A stretch of DNA of 64,000 nucleotides from JAUIBE01 sp035267185 (lineage in GTDB: Bacteria > Pseudomonadota > Gammaproteobacteria > Xanthomonadales > SZUA-36): the NCBI GenBank assembly GCA_035267185.1, contig DATFLY010000077.1, forward strand, positions 1 to 64,000, given 5' to 3'. A program made the translations under genes and the position numbers. Position 1 is the stretch's first letter. Each line of letters starts with the position of its first letter. The notes below the pieces were generated by a model. The model was not told the DNA's origin. It did not search any database and saw only the letters and a program-made list of their open reading frames with translations. Below are positions 33,617 through 43,330 of this stretch, piece by piece.

Positions 33617-36037
33617 ATGGTTCCAATTCTCTATAAAGAAGATCTCAAGAGACGAATTCTTGAGCGCCTCGTTTACTCAGTCGGTAAAGACATCGACCGG
33701 GCAGTCCCACGTGACTGGTGTGTTGCCCTGACCCTTGCGATCAGGGATCGCCTGATTGATAACTGGCTGGAAACCACGCGCCGAATATACGAAGAACAGC
33801 ACAAGCGCGTTTATTACCTGTCCATGGAGTTTCTGATCGGGCGTTTATTGGGCGACACGATTTCCAACCTGGGCCTGACCGAAGTTTGCAGGGAGTTGAT
33901 GGCGGAGCTGGGCATTGATTTTGACCAGGTCATCACCGAAGAGCCCGATGCAGCCCTTGGCAATGGCGGCCTGGGTCGATTGGCGGCCTGCTACATGGAT
34001 TCCATGGCGTCGCTTGGAATTCCCGGCATTGGTTATGGCATTTACTACGAGCAGGGATTGTTTCGTCAACGTCTGGGTGACGGCTGGCAAATTGAAGAAG
34101 CGGAAGACTGGCTGACGCAGGGTGGCAACCCCTGGCGCTTTGAACGCTCGGAATGGCAATACCTGGTTTCCTTCGGCGGCGGAATCGACCAGGAAAACGG
34201 AATCTGGACGCCTGCTGAACAAGTGGTGGCCTGCGCGCAGGATATGCCCATCGCGGGCTGGCAGGGCGAACACGTCAATACCCTACGTCTGTGGGCTGCC
34301 AATCCGGCCGAGACCTTTGACCTGTCCAGGTTCAATCGCGGGGATTACCTTCAGGCTGCAGAGCACGAGGTGCTTGCAGAGACACTGACGCGGGTTCTGT
34401 ACCCGGATGATTCAACCGACACAGGTCGCGAGTTGAGGCTAAAGCAGGAGTATTTTTTCACTTCGGCTTCTGCACAGGACCTGCTCAGGCGCTTTCTCGC
34501 AGACAACGACGACCTCGATAAGCTGCCAGACCTGGTTGCCATCCAGCTCAATGACACTCATCCGGCCATCATGGTGCCGGAGCTGATGCGCCTGCTGATG
34601 GATGAGCACGGCGTGGGACCTGAGAAGGCCTTTGATCTGACCCGCTCATGCGTTTCCTATACAAATCACACATTGCTTCCTGAGGCCCTGGAAAACTGGT
34701 CGCTCGACATGTTCGCCAGGGTCCTTCCACGCCACCTTCAGATTATTCGCAAAATTGACAACCTGGTTTCAGACGAAATCGTGGCTGGCACGCCTGAAGG
34801 TGAATCCCTGCCAGATACATCTGCCATCGAGGTTGTACATGATGCAGACAATGGCGGCTCTGTCCGAATGGGCAACCTTGCTTTTGTTGGCAGTAACCGG
34901 GTCAACGGCGTTTCCGCTTTGCATACCAGCCTGATGAGCAAGTCAGTTTTTCGCGATCTGGCCCGGGTTTACCCGGACCGAATAGTGAATGTCACCAATG
35001 GTGTCACGCCCAGGCGCTGGTTGTACTACTGCAATTCACCGCTGGCCACCCTGATTTGCGAAACCATTGGAAGTGACTGGGTGGCAGATCTTGAGAAGAT
35101 TGCAGACCTGAAGCCCTTCGCTGATGAACCCGGGTTCAGGGAAAAGTACGCTGCCGCCAAGATGGAAAACAAGAAGGCTTATGCCGGACGAATTTTTGAA
35201 CGCACCGGTGTTCTGGTCAGTCCGGAAGCGATGTTCGATGTTCAGATCAAGCGAATACATGAGTACAAGCGACAACTGATGAACGCATTGCAGTGCGTTG
35301 CCCGCTACCAGGCCATCCTGGATGATCCCGATCGCGACTGGTTGCCGGTGGTCAAGATTTTCGCTGGCAAGGCAGCACCTGCTTACACCATGGCGAAGCT
35401 GATCATCAAGCTGATCAATGACATCGCCAAAAAGATCAACCATGACCCGGTTGCAGGAGATCGGTTCAAGGTTGTCTATATGCCGAACTACAATGTTTCC
35501 GAAGCAGAGGCACTGATTCCTGCCGCTGACCTTTCGGAACAGATATCCACGGCTGGCATGGAAGCTTCAGGCACGGGTAATATGAAGCTTGCCCTCAATG
35601 GTGCATTGACGCTGGGCACCCTGGATGGCGCAAACGTGGAAATCCGGGAACGTGTCGGTGAGGAAAACATGTTTATATTTGGCCTGACCGCCGAAGAGGT
35701 TTTCGAACAGCGCAACAACTACAATCCTTCTGAAGTGATTGATGGCTGTCCGGAACTATCGCGGGCCATTGGCGCCATTCGGGACGGTGAGTTTTCCGAT
35801 GGTGATACCGGGCGGTTCAGTTCCATCGTTGACAGCCTGATGCACAGTGACTATTTCATGGTTGCAGCCGATTTCGAGGCATATAACGAGACCCAGAAAA
35901 AAGTGGAAGAAGCGTTCAGGGACCAGGACACCTGGGTGCGTTCTGCGGTTCTGAATACCGCAGGGGTGGGGTTTTTCTCTTCAGATCGTTCGATCAGGAC
36001 TTACAACGAAAAAATATGGCATTGCAAAGCCATCTAG
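33617..36037 (+). CDS. glgP: Glycogen/starch phosphorylase
   Basis: An 806-residue GT35 enzyme that releases glucose-1-phosphate from alpha-1,4-glucans using phosphate. Clear signatures: YYLSMEFLIGRLL near residue 60, GNGGLGRLAACYMDS (about 115), and the pyridoxal-phosphate lysine segment EASGTGNMKLALNGALTLGT near residue 655. Length is standard for the family. It faces glgB tail to tail, the two stop codons overlapping by four bases, so the pair may be limited by convergent transcription. It works with the other glg genes in this region on glycogen turnover. Confidence 0.98.
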   Translation: MVPILYKEDLKRRILERLVYSVGKDIDRAVPRDWCVALTLAIRDRLIDNWLETTRRIYEEQHKRVYYLSMEFLIGRLLGDTISNLGLTEVCRELMAELGIDFDQVITEEPDAALGNGGLGRLAACYMDSMASLGIPGIGYGIYYEQGLFRQRLGDGWQIEEAEDWLTQGGNPWRFERSEWQYLVSFGGGIDQENGIWTPAEQVVACAQDMPIAGWQGEHVNTLRLWAANPAETFDLSRFNRGDYLQAAEHEVLAETLTRVLYPDDSTDTGRELRLKQEYFFTSASAQDLLRRFLADNDDLDKLPDLVAIQLNDTHPAIMVPELMRLLMDEHGVGPEKAFDLTRSCVSYTNHTLLPEALENWSLDMFARVLPRHLQIIRKIDNLVSDEIVAGTPEGESLPDTSAIEVVHDADNGGSVRMGNLAFVGSNRVNGVSALHTSLMSKSVFRDLARVYPDRIVNVTNGVTPRRWLYYCNSPLATLICETIGSDWVADLEKIADLKPFADEPGFREKYAAAKMENKKAYAGRIFERTGVLVSPEAMFDVQIKRIHEYKRQLMNALQCVARYQAILDDPDRDWLPVVKIFAGKAAPAYTMAKLIIKLINDIAKKINHDPVAGDRFKVVYMPNYNVSEAEALIPAADLSEQISTAGMEASGTGNMKLALNGALTLGTLDGANVEIRERVGEENMFIFGLTAEEVFEQRNNYNPSEVIDGCPELSRAIGAIRDGEFSDGDTGRFSSIVDSLMHSDYFMVAADFEAYNETQKKVEEAFRDQDTWVRSAVLNTAGVGFFSSDRSIRTYNEKIWHCKAI

Positions 36038-38214
36038 GCGTCCCGCCTGAAGACCACGGCCGCGAGCGGCGGTAAATCAACCAGCAGGCTCTGATCGCGC
36101 CCCTTGAGCCCCTTCGATTCTGTTTCAAACGTTTGTTTTTCCGCGCCGCCGGTGCCGCCAAAGGCCTTTTCATCTGAGTTGAAAACCACCTGGTAGCGAC
36201 CTGGTTTGTGAATCGGGATGCGATATCCCGGTCGTTCTTTGGGCGTGAAATTAAATACCACCACCAGTGATTCGTTCTCGCTGTGCCTCAGGAAACTCAG
36301 AACAGAATATTCTGAATCGTCACCATCCAGCCACTCAAACCCTCTTCGGTCGCAATCCCATTGAGCAAGGGCCGGATTCTCCCGCTGCAGGCGATTCAAG
36401 GATGAAATCAGCTGTTTGACGCCTCTGGCGAGAGTGTCCTTCTCACGATCCCATGGTAATTCCCCGGATGCATTCCATTCGGTCGTTTGTGCAAACTCAC
36501 CGCCCATGAAAAGCAGCTGTTTACCCGGGTAAAACCATTGGTAGCAATACAACAGGCGCAGGTTGGCGAATTGTTGCCATTCATCGCCCGGCATGCGTCC
36601 GAACAGGGACTTTTTCAGGTGAACCACTTCATCGTGAGACAGCGGCAGCAGGTAGTGCTCGTTGAATGCGTAGACCGGACCGAAAGTCAGCCAGTCCTGG
36701 TGGTGCTTGCGATGAATCGGGTCTTCACTCAGGTAGTTGAGCGTGTCATGCATCCAGCCCATGTTCCATTTAAGTGTGAAGCCCAATCCTCCGGACTCGA
36801 TGGTGTGAGTCACGCCATGCCAGTCGCTGGATTCCTCGGCAATCATGAGACAGGCCGGATGCTGTTGTTTCACTGCTGCGTTCAGCTCACGAATAAACTC
36901 GATGGCCTCCAGGTTGTGGTGTCCGCCATACTTATTCGGTACCCATCGTTCAGCCTGGCGCGAGAAATTGAGATAAAGCATCGAGGCGACCGCATCGACA
37001 CGCAGCCCATCAAGGTGAAATTCATCAAGCCAGTAAAGCGCACTGGAAATCAGGAAGCTGCGCACCTCGTTGCGTTCATAATTGAAAATCAGGGTGCCCC
37101 AATCCTGGTGTTCGGCTTTCCACTGATCCTTGTACTCGAAAAGCCGGGTGCCATCGAAACGAGCCAGGGCGTGCTCATCACGGGGAAAATGTGCCGGCAC
37201 CCAGTCGAGGATGACAGCGATGCCTTGTTGATGGCAGTGGTCGACGAATTCCCTGAAATCATCCGGAGTGCCATGGCGGCTGGTGGGTGCGAAATAGCCC
37301 GTGGACTGGTAACCCCACGATTCATCCAGTGGGTGTTCCTTCATCGGCAGCAGTTCGATGTGCGTAAACCCAAGTGGCCTGATGTGCTCGCACAATTTTA
37401 TTGCAAGGCTTTGGTAATCCAGGAACGAGCCATCTTCTTTGCGTTGCCAGGAACCCAGGTGAACCTCGTACACCGAAATGGGTTGCTCCAGGGAATTAAC
37501 CTGGTGCCTGCGTTGCTTCCAGTTCTCATCCTGCCACCGGTGTCCTGAAGCGGGAGAAATAATGTTGGCCGTGGCCGGTCTTTGCTCGCTCCAAAGGCCA
37601 AAAGGATCCGCCTTCAGGAGAACTTCGCCACTCTCCCGATTTCGAAGCTCGAATTTGTAGGTGCTCTGGAGCACGCCGGGAATAAACAGCTCCCAGATTC
37701 CGAACTCTGCATGAAACCGCATTGGGTGATAGCGACCGTCCCAGCTGTTGAAATCGCCGACCACGCTGACGCGCTCTGCATTGGGCGCCCATACTGAAAA
37801 CAAGGTGCCTTCGAATCCACCGATGATTGACCGGCGGGCACCGAGCAGGTCCTGGGCGCGATAATTCTTGCCTGCCTGGAAGGCGCGCATGGCGTCGTAA
37901 TCCAGGACCGAATCGAAACTGTATGGGTCTGCTACTTTGTGCTTCTCACCGTTTTCATCCTCCCAGATCACCATTGGGTGAGCAGAAATTTCCAGGTTGT
38001 CCAGCGGCAGTTCAAACAGATCCGAACCAGGGACCCGGTTGAAAAACACCTTGTCGTTATCCAGCCAGGCTTCCCTGACGCGCGGCATGAAACATCGGTA
38101 GACCTCGCCCTTGCCCTGCTCCTGACGCCCAAGGAAAGCAAAAGGATCGCCATGACGACCCTGGGCGAGCATTTCCAGGTCCGGATTCACGCTGCTGTCA
38201 TGAGCCTCATTCAT
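36034..38214 (-). CDS. glgB: 1,4-alpha-glucan branching enzyme
   Basis: A 726-residue GH13 enzyme that makes alpha-1,6 branches. Domain order: an N-terminal GlgB N1-type module (HGDPFAFLGRQEQ), a CBM48 module (about 125-215, TLFSVWAPNAERVSVVGDFN), the catalytic barrel with DGLRVDAVASMLYL (nucleophile Asp), MIAEESSDW (acid Glu) and LSHDEVVHLK, and a C-terminal all-beta domain. Length is typical for the long form with the N1 module. The convergent overlap with glgP and the proximity of glgC, glgA and a GH57 gene define a glycogen locus. Confidence 0.98.
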   Translation of the reverse strand: MNEAHDSSVNPDLEMLAQGRHGDPFAFLGRQEQGKGEVYRCFMPRVREAWLDNDKVFFNRVPGSDLFELPLDNLEISAHPMVIWEDENGEKHKVADPYSFDSVLDYDAMRAFQAGKNYRAQDLLGARRSIIGGFEGTLFSVWAPNAERVSVVGDFNSWDGRYHPMRFHAEFGIWELFIPGVLQSTYKFELRNRESGEVLLKADPFGLWSEQRPATANIISPASGHRWQDENWKQRRHQVNSLEQPISVYEVHLGSWQRKEDGSFLDYQSLAIKLCEHIRPLGFTHIELLPMKEHPLDESWGYQSTGYFAPTSRHGTPDDFREFVDHCHQQGIAVILDWVPAHFPRDEHALARFDGTRLFEYKDQWKAEHQDWGTLIFNYERNEVRSFLISSALYWLDEFHLDGLRVDAVASMLYLNFSRQAERWVPNKYGGHHNLEAIEFIRELNAAVKQQHPACLMIAEESSDWHGVTHTIESGGLGFTLKWNMGWMHDTLNYLSEDPIHRKHHQDWLTFGPVYAFNEHYLLPLSHDEVVHLKKSLFGRMPGDEWQQFANLRLLYCYQWFYPGKQLLFMGGEFAQTTEWNASGELPWDREKDTLARGVKQLISSLNRLQRENPALAQWDCDRRGFEWLDGDDSEYSVLSFLRHSENESLVVVFNFTPKERPGYRIPIHKPGRYQVVFNSDEKAFGGTGGAEKQTFETESKGLKGRDQSLLVDLPPLAAVVFRRDA

Positions 38215-38244
38215 CCTTCCACTTTACGTTAGAATCCGGTTGGT

Positions 38245-38592
38245 ATGGAACAAGCAGATACCAATCAAAGCCTGGAAGTTTGTATTGTCCTGTGCACCTG
38301 TCCGGACGGCGGGACTGCAAGGCAACTTTCCAGGGGGCTGGTCGAAACGCGGATGGCCGCTTGTGTCAATATTGTTCCGAATATCACCTCGGTGTTTCGC
38401 TGGCAGGGTGAAATACAGGACGAGACTGAATTCCTGCTGATTGCGAAAACGACCCGTTCGCGTTTCGGAGCGCTTGAAACCTGGTTGCAGGCCAACCACC
38501 CATATGACATGCCGGAGATTTTGATGGTGCCGACAGTTGCAGGTCTGGAGGCATATATGACGTGGGTCAGGGAAGAGACCAGGCAGACCTGA
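38245..38592 (+). CDS. cutA: CutA1 divalent-cation tolerance protein
   Basis: A 115-residue CutA1-family protein. Typical elements are VCIVLCTCPDGGTARQLSRG, RMAACVNIVPNITSVFRWQG, EFLLIAKTT and HPYDMPEILMVP near the end. It forms trimers, long linked to copper tolerance in E. coli although its direct role is debated. Its start is 30 bases from the divergent glgB start. It is not obviously related to glycogen metabolism; the nearby position is probably chance. Confidence 0.95.
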   Translation: MEQADTNQSLEVCIVLCTCPDGGTARQLSRGLVETRMAACVNIVPNITSVFRWQGEIQDETEFLLIAKTTRSRFGALETWLQANHPYDMPEILMVPTVAGLEAYMTWVREETRQT

Positions 38593-38658
38593 ATCGGGGC
38601 TGCACCCGGCGTTGCAAGGCCGTATGATTAAGATTGGCTCGCCGCATTCGCCAAAAAA

Positions 38659-38703
38659 CAGACCCGCTGAACAGACCCGCTGAGCAGACCCACTGAGCAG
38701 ACT
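38659..38703. repeat. 13-bp tandem repeat in glgC leader
   Basis: Three units of CAGACCCGCTGAA/G at 38659-38671, 38672-38684 and 38685-38697 (one base different in the third), followed by a partial unit to 38703. The array ends 17 bases before the glgC ATG, so it lies in the leader or promoter. Regular 13-bp spacing is not a full helical turn multiple, so an RNA-level effect or a simple slippage repeat is possible. Confidence 0.8.
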
Positions 38704-38720
38704 ATGAAGAGCAAAACGTT

Positions 38721-39968
38721 ATGATGATCCCCAGAAAATCCGGCCGCTTCGTCAGCCGACTGACCCGAAGCACCATGGCAATCATCATGGCCGGTGGCAG
38801 GGGCAGTCGTCTTGGCGAACTGACCGCCACTCGAGCCAAACCTGCGGCCCCTTTTGCCGGCAAATACCGCATTATCGATTTCCCTTTGTCCAACTGCGTG
38901 AATTCGGGTATTCGCCAGGTTTACGTGCTGACCCAGTACAAAGCGCACACCCTGATCCAGCATGTCAATCGCGGCTGGGGTTACCTGCGAGGCGAATTCG
39001 GCGAATTTATCCAGATTGTTCCGGCGCAACAGCAGATGGGCGAGCACTGGTACGAGGGCACGGCTGACTCGGTTTACCAGAATCTGTCCCTGATCCGTGA
39101 ACACATGCCTGAACATGTGATCATCCTGGCAGGTGATCATATCTACAAGATGGACTACGGGCCGATGATCGCTTTTCACCTCGACAAAAAAGCGGACATC
39201 ACGGTCGGAGTGGTGCAGGTGCCGGTTGAAGATGCATCCGGTTTCGGCGTGATGACCGTTGATAATGAAGACCGCGTTATCCGGTTTGACGAGAAACCGG
39301 AAAAGCCGCAACACAAGCCCGGAAATCCGGACATTTCACTGGCTTCCATGGGCATTTACGTTTTCAATCGTGAATTCCTGATCGACATCCTTAACGAGGA
39401 TGCCTTTGATCCGGATTCCAGCCATGATTTCGGAAAAGACATCATTCCGGGCAGCGTAGAAAAATTCAGGGTATTTGCATATCCGTTCAACGACGTACGG
39501 ACCCAGGCCCAGAGCTACTGGCGCGATGTCGGCACCATTGATGCTTTCTTCCAGGCCAATCTCGAACTTGTGCATGTCAATCCTGAGCTGAATCTTTACG
39601 ACGTGGAGTGGCCCATCTGGACTTACCAGGAGCAGGCGGCACCTGCAAAATTTGTGCTGGACGGCGATGGCCACACTGGCCAGGCCATCAACTCGATGGT
39701 TTCAGGGGGGTGCATCGTCGCGGGCGCAAGCGTGAACCAGTCATTGCTGTGTTCAGATGTTCATATCGAAGTGGGCTCCAGTCTTCAGCGGACCGTGGTG
39801 TTGCCTCATGTTCGGATCGGGCGGGACTGCCGAATCACACGCGCCATCATTGATGAATACACCGAAATTCCCGACGGCACCGTGATTGGCGAAGACATCG
39901 AAGCCGACCGTAAAAAGTATGCCGTCAGTGAACAGGGTGTCGTGCTGGTTTGTCCCGACATGCTTTGA
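38721..39968 (+). CDS. glgC: Glucose-1-phosphate adenylyltransferase
   Basis: A 415-residue enzyme making ADP-glucose, the committed step of glycogen synthesis. The nucleotide-binding GGRGSRLGELTATRAKPAAP is near residue 27, and IIDFPLSNCVNSGIRQVYVL, WYEGTADSVYQN, ILAGDHIYKMDY and the C-terminal left-handed beta-helix (PHVRIGRDCRITRAIID) are all present. Such enzymes are usually activated by fructose-1,6-bisphosphate or other glycolytic intermediates. The downstream GH57 gene starts 11 bases after its stop, so they form a transcription unit. Confidence 0.98.
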   Translation: MMIPRKSGRFVSRLTRSTMAIIMAGGRGSRLGELTATRAKPAAPFAGKYRIIDFPLSNCVNSGIRQVYVLTQYKAHTLIQHVNRGWGYLRGEFGEFIQIVPAQQQMGEHWYEGTADSVYQNLSLIREHMPEHVIILAGDHIYKMDYGPMIAFHLDKKADITVGVVQVPVEDASGFGVMTVDNEDRVIRFDEKPEKPQHKPGNPDISLASMGIYVFNREFLIDILNEDAFDPDSSHDFGKDIIPGSVEKFRVFAYPFNDVRTQAQSYWRDVGTIDAFFQANLELVHVNPELNLYDVEWPIWTYQEQAAPAKFVLDGDGHTGQAINSMVSGGCIVAGASVNQSLLCSDVHIEVGSSLQRTVVLPHVRIGRDCRITRAIIDEYTEIPDGTVIGEDIEADRKKYAVSEQGVVLVCPDML

Positions 39969-39979
39969 ATTCGTCTTCG

Positions 39980-41665
39980 ATGGAAAAACGGCCCATCGAA
40001 GTGGTGCTGTGCTGGCACATGCACCAACCGGATTACCGCCTGAAGGGTATCTATCAAAAACCCTGGACCCTGCTGCACGCGCTCAAGGACTATACCGACA
40101 TGGCCGCCCACCTGGAGACGGTCGAGAATGCCTGTGCGGTGGTTAACTTCTCTTCGGTCCTGATCGAGCAACTAAAGGACTACCCCATAAGAATCCAGGG
40201 GCTTCTTGAAAACGGACAGTCGTCAGGCGATTTCCTTCTGGACGCGCTTTTTGACAACACCTCGGTGGAGCAAAAACCACTGCTTGAACAGTTGTTGCGT
40301 GTCAACGAGGTGCGAATAAAGGATCGATTCCCGCCCTATGCCCGGCTTTTCGACAAGACCCGGGCAGCATTGGCCAGTGGAGACACACTCAGCAAGGAAG
40401 AAACTGGTGACCTGCTGGCCTGGTACTTTATCGCCTGGATGGGAGAGTCAATGAGACAGGACCCGCTCATCTGCGAGTTGAGCGAAAAAGCTGTCGGATT
40501 TGAAACCAATGATCATCACCGTCTGCTGGATTTTCTCGCGCGGGTCCTGGGCGACATTCTGCCCCGCTACCGGCGCCTTGCAGATTCTGGTTCAGTTGAA
40601 CTTTCAACTACCCCTTATTCACATCCGATCCTGCCTTTGCTGCTTGATTTCGAATCAGCCCATGAGGCAATGCCCGGCGCACCCCTGCCGGCCGAAAAGT
40701 ATCCAGGTGGAGAGCCACGATGTGAATGGCATGTCGCTGAATCAAAGCGGGTATTCAGGGACGTTTTTGGAAAAGACCCATCAGGCTGCTGGCCATCAGA
40801 GGGCTCATTGAGCCCGGCAACAATGGATCTTCTTGGACGACATGAATTTCGCTGGACCGCCAGCGGCAGCCAGGTTTTGAACAACAGCCTGGGACAGTCT
40901 GAAGCCCCGCAACCTATGCATCCGCAACTCGGGCCATGGCGCCTGAAGGGCGAGGAGTCTCCAGCCTGTTTCTTTCGGGATGATGGAATGTCCGACCTGA
41001 TCGGGTTTGAATATTCAAAGTGGCCTGCCGAAAAAGCTGTGGCTGATTTCAAATCGCGCATTGTTGGTCTTCGTGATGAATGTATGCGCAGCGGCCAGGG
41101 CACCCCGGTGCTTAGCATCATCATGGATGGCGAAAACGCATGGGAGTACTACCACCAAAATGGCTGGGGCTTTTTGCAAACGCTTTACACTGAACTGGTC
41201 AGTCACCCGGAAATCAGGCTGACCACTTTCACCGAAGTGTTGAATCGTGCATCACAAAGGACACTACCGGTGCTCTGTTCTGGCAGTTGGGTTTATGGCA
41301 CTTTTTCAACCTGGATTGGCAGCCCGGCCAAGAATCGCGCGTGGGATGTGCTGGTCAGGGCCAAGCGTGCTGTGGATGCCGCGCTTGAGCCATACAAGGA
41401 AAAAAGGGAGCGGCCGGAGTGGGTTTCCGATGTGCTGCGCCAATTGGCAATCTGCGAAGCATCAGACTGGTTCTGGTGGTTGGGTGAAGGTGACCAGACG
41501 GTGGATGAGGCCGCGTTCGATTCTCTTTTCCGCGACCAATTGGCTCGGCTTTATACGCTGATCGGCATGGCCCCGCCAGACATTCTCAGCAGCGCCATCG
41601 CTGGCAAGCAGGATGGTGTGACGAGCGACGCAGGCCCTTCGGGCACCATGCGCCGCTCTACCTGA
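39980..41665 (+). CDS. Glycoside hydrolase family 57 protein
   Basis: A 561-residue protein of family GH57 (alpha-amylase/branching-enzyme type). The N-terminus has CWHMHQPDYR, the first GH57 motif, and GCWPSEGSLSPATMD plus SIIMDGENAWEYY match later conserved regions carrying the expected Glu and Asp. I chose the ATG at 39980 rather than 39950 since it starts the conserved core directly and is 11 bases past glgC. Proteins of this kind often accompany glg genes and may be branching enzymes or alpha-glucan hydrolases; which activity applies cannot be told. It is convergent with the beta-helix gene at 41675. Confidence 0.92.
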   Translation: MEKRPIEVVLCWHMHQPDYRLKGIYQKPWTLLHALKDYTDMAAHLETVENACAVVNFSSVLIEQLKDYPIRIQGLLENGQSSGDFLLDALFDNTSVEQKPLLEQLLRVNEVRIKDRFPPYARLFDKTRAALASGDTLSKEETGDLLAWYFIAWMGESMRQDPLICELSEKAVGFETNDHHRLLDFLARVLGDILPRYRRLADSGSVELSTTPYSHPILPLLLDFESAHEAMPGAPLPAEKYPGGEPRCEWHVAESKRVFRDVFGKDPSGCWPSEGSLSPATMDLLGRHEFRWTASGSQVLNNSLGQSEAPQPMHPQLGPWRLKGEESPACFFRDDGMSDLIGFEYSKWPAEKAVADFKSRIVGLRDECMRSGQGTPVLSIIMDGENAWEYYHQNGWGFLQTLYTELVSHPEIRLTTFTEVLNRASQRTLPVLCSGSWVYGTFSTWIGSPAKNRAWDVLVRAKRAVDAALEPYKEKRERPEWVSDVLRQLAICEASDWFWWLGEGDQTVDEAAFDSLFRDQLARLYTLIGMAPPDILSSAIAGKQDGVTSDAGPSGTMRRST

Positions 41666-41674
41666 GGTAATTGC

Positions 41675-43276
41675 TTACTGGTTATCGAATCCGCTGAAGA
41701 AGAATACGTCGCTCGGTCCCTCACAAACATCACCGATGCCGTTGCCATTGCTGTCTTCCTGGAGCGGGTCGAAATCATTGGGACAGACGTCACACTGGCT
41801 GCCCACGTAGTCGCCATCCGGATCATCACCAAAGCACTTGGCCTCATAGGCGCCAATGTCGCAGGAATTGCCATCAGAAGGATTCGGGTCACTATCCATC
41901 GGCCGTGGTGCTCCACGCTGGTCCTCTATCAATGGAAAGTCGACGGTGCCGCCGCTTGTAACCAGTTCAAAAGTGCAGCCATCCGGGTTGCCGCCATCGG
42001 CCTCTAAGCCAGTGCTGTCGATCGGGTGGACAGGATGCAGGCCGCCCAATTGGGTCAAAGGCCCCAGGTTAGGAAAGTTGGTGCTGGTGTAGTTTGGCTC
42101 GAGTGTCAGGTCCATGATCGGGCAATGGGCGTCAGTACCCACCATCACCCAGCCGAAACTTGCGAGGCCAATGGTGCCGCCCTGTTCGTCACCGCAATTT
42201 CGGCCATCCGGAACACAGAAGGGAACCCCCGGCGGGCAGGGCAAGAAATTGCCATGAATGATGGAGTTGCGCGCCTCAACCACGGTGAAGTCATTGATGT
42301 AAATGCCTCCGCCGCTGCCAGGGGTGATGTCGTCATCGGCATTTGCCGTGTTCCTGGTGATCGTCGCATTCTCCAGAAGCACACTACCGTTTGCGTAAAT
42401 GCCTCCACCATCAGTGTTGGCCCTGTTCCCGCTGATCGTGCTGTTTATCACGTGCAGGTTTGATCCGGGCTGAGTGTAGATGCCGCCGCCGGAGCCACGG
42501 AAGAGTGGTGCAAATCCTGACGCGTAGTTATTGTCGATCAGAGAGTCCCGGATCAGTAAATTACCTGAATCCAGTCGAATCCCGGCGCCCTGGTTGCCTT
42601 CGATGTTGACGTTGTTTGTGATCCTTGAGTCAATCAGGTTGAGATTACCGAAATTCACCACACGTACGCCGACAGACCCGCCATCGCGGATCACACAGCG
42701 CCGGCAGGTCAGGTAGCCGGCGCCGGTCACGTATATACCAGGACCGATCCCGCCCGGGCCAGGAATGATGGTCAGGTCACTTGCCTGGACCGTGTTGGGG
42801 CTGTTAACAAGCAATCCGGACACACTGGTGCCTGACGTGGTGTCCGGCCGCAGTTCCAGGTTTTCAATCGTCATGGCCTCGCCGGCCTGAATCATGCCAC
42901 CATCGAGAAACAAGCCGCCCTGGATGACCGCACGCCCGGCACCGGTGCCGCGAATCGTCATGACCCGGAATGCCTGTAATCCTGTAGCAGACCAAACGGG
43001 GTAGCTGTCGCCTGGCAAGTACGGAATTTCGACCGTGTGCGGTCCGTCTGGTGTGTCATTGGCCGATTCGATGGCTGCCCGCACGGTGCACTGACCACTA
43101 CCCAGGCTGGTTTCACAAACGCCGTCATCCGGAAAAGGATCGCTAAGGTCGTCGCTGTTGTAGTTGACCACGAAGGTCAGGGCTTGCAGTTGCGTTGCCA
43201 GCATCAGGCCTGCAACAAGGGTCGCGGTCCGAATGGTGCGGGTGTTCAAAAATATTGTTTCTGAGAATCCGTTCAT
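41675..43276 (-). CDS. Secreted parallel beta-helix protein, CSLREA-like N-terminus
   Basis: A 533-residue secreted protein (signal peptide about 1-33). After the signal it has the CSLREA-like pattern with Cys (VCETSLGSGQCTVRAAIESAN), then a right-handed parallel beta-helix (about 90-340, short Asn/Gly-rich turns such as NSTISGNRANTDGGGIYANG), a 100-residue region, and a calcium-binding thrombospondin-type repeat near the end (DPDGDYVGSQCDVCPNDFDP). The last residues are VFFFSGFDNQ, the F-x-x-G-F tail. Such proteins are often surface adhesins or polysaccharide binders. It is 54 bases downstream of a similar gene on the same strand, likely an operon. Confidence 0.82.
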   Translation of the reverse strand: MNGFSETIFLNTRTIRTATLVAGLMLATQLQALTFVVNYNSDDLSDPFPDDGVCETSLGSGQCTVRAAIESANDTPDGPHTVEIPYLPGDSYPVWSATGLQAFRVMTIRGTGAGRAVIQGGLFLDGGMIQAGEAMTIENLELRPDTTSGTSVSGLLVNSPNTVQASDLTIIPGPGGIGPGIYVTGAGYLTCRRCVIRDGGSVGVRVVNFGNLNLIDSRITNNVNIEGNQGAGIRLDSGNLLIRDSLIDNNYASGFAPLFRGSGGGIYTQPGSNLHVINSTISGNRANTDGGGIYANGSVLLENATITRNTANADDDITPGSGGGIYINDFTVVEARNSIIHGNFLPCPPGVPFCVPDGRNCGDEQGGTIGLASFGWVMVGTDAHCPIMDLTLEPNYTSTNFPNLGPLTQLGGLHPVHPIDSTGLEADGGNPDGCTFELVTSGGTVDFPLIEDQRGAPRPMDSDPNPSDGNSCDIGAYEAKCFGDDPDGDYVGSQCDVCPNDFDPLQEDSNGNGIGDVCEGPSDVFFFSGFDNQ

Positions 43277-43330
43277 GAATATATGTCCTGGTGATGCTCT
43301 CGCTGCGGCTGCTTGTGAGAAATCCGCGAC

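Noticed and set aside
36487..37548. 353-codon plus-strand frame
   Set aside because: Antisense shadow of glgB; no family motifs.
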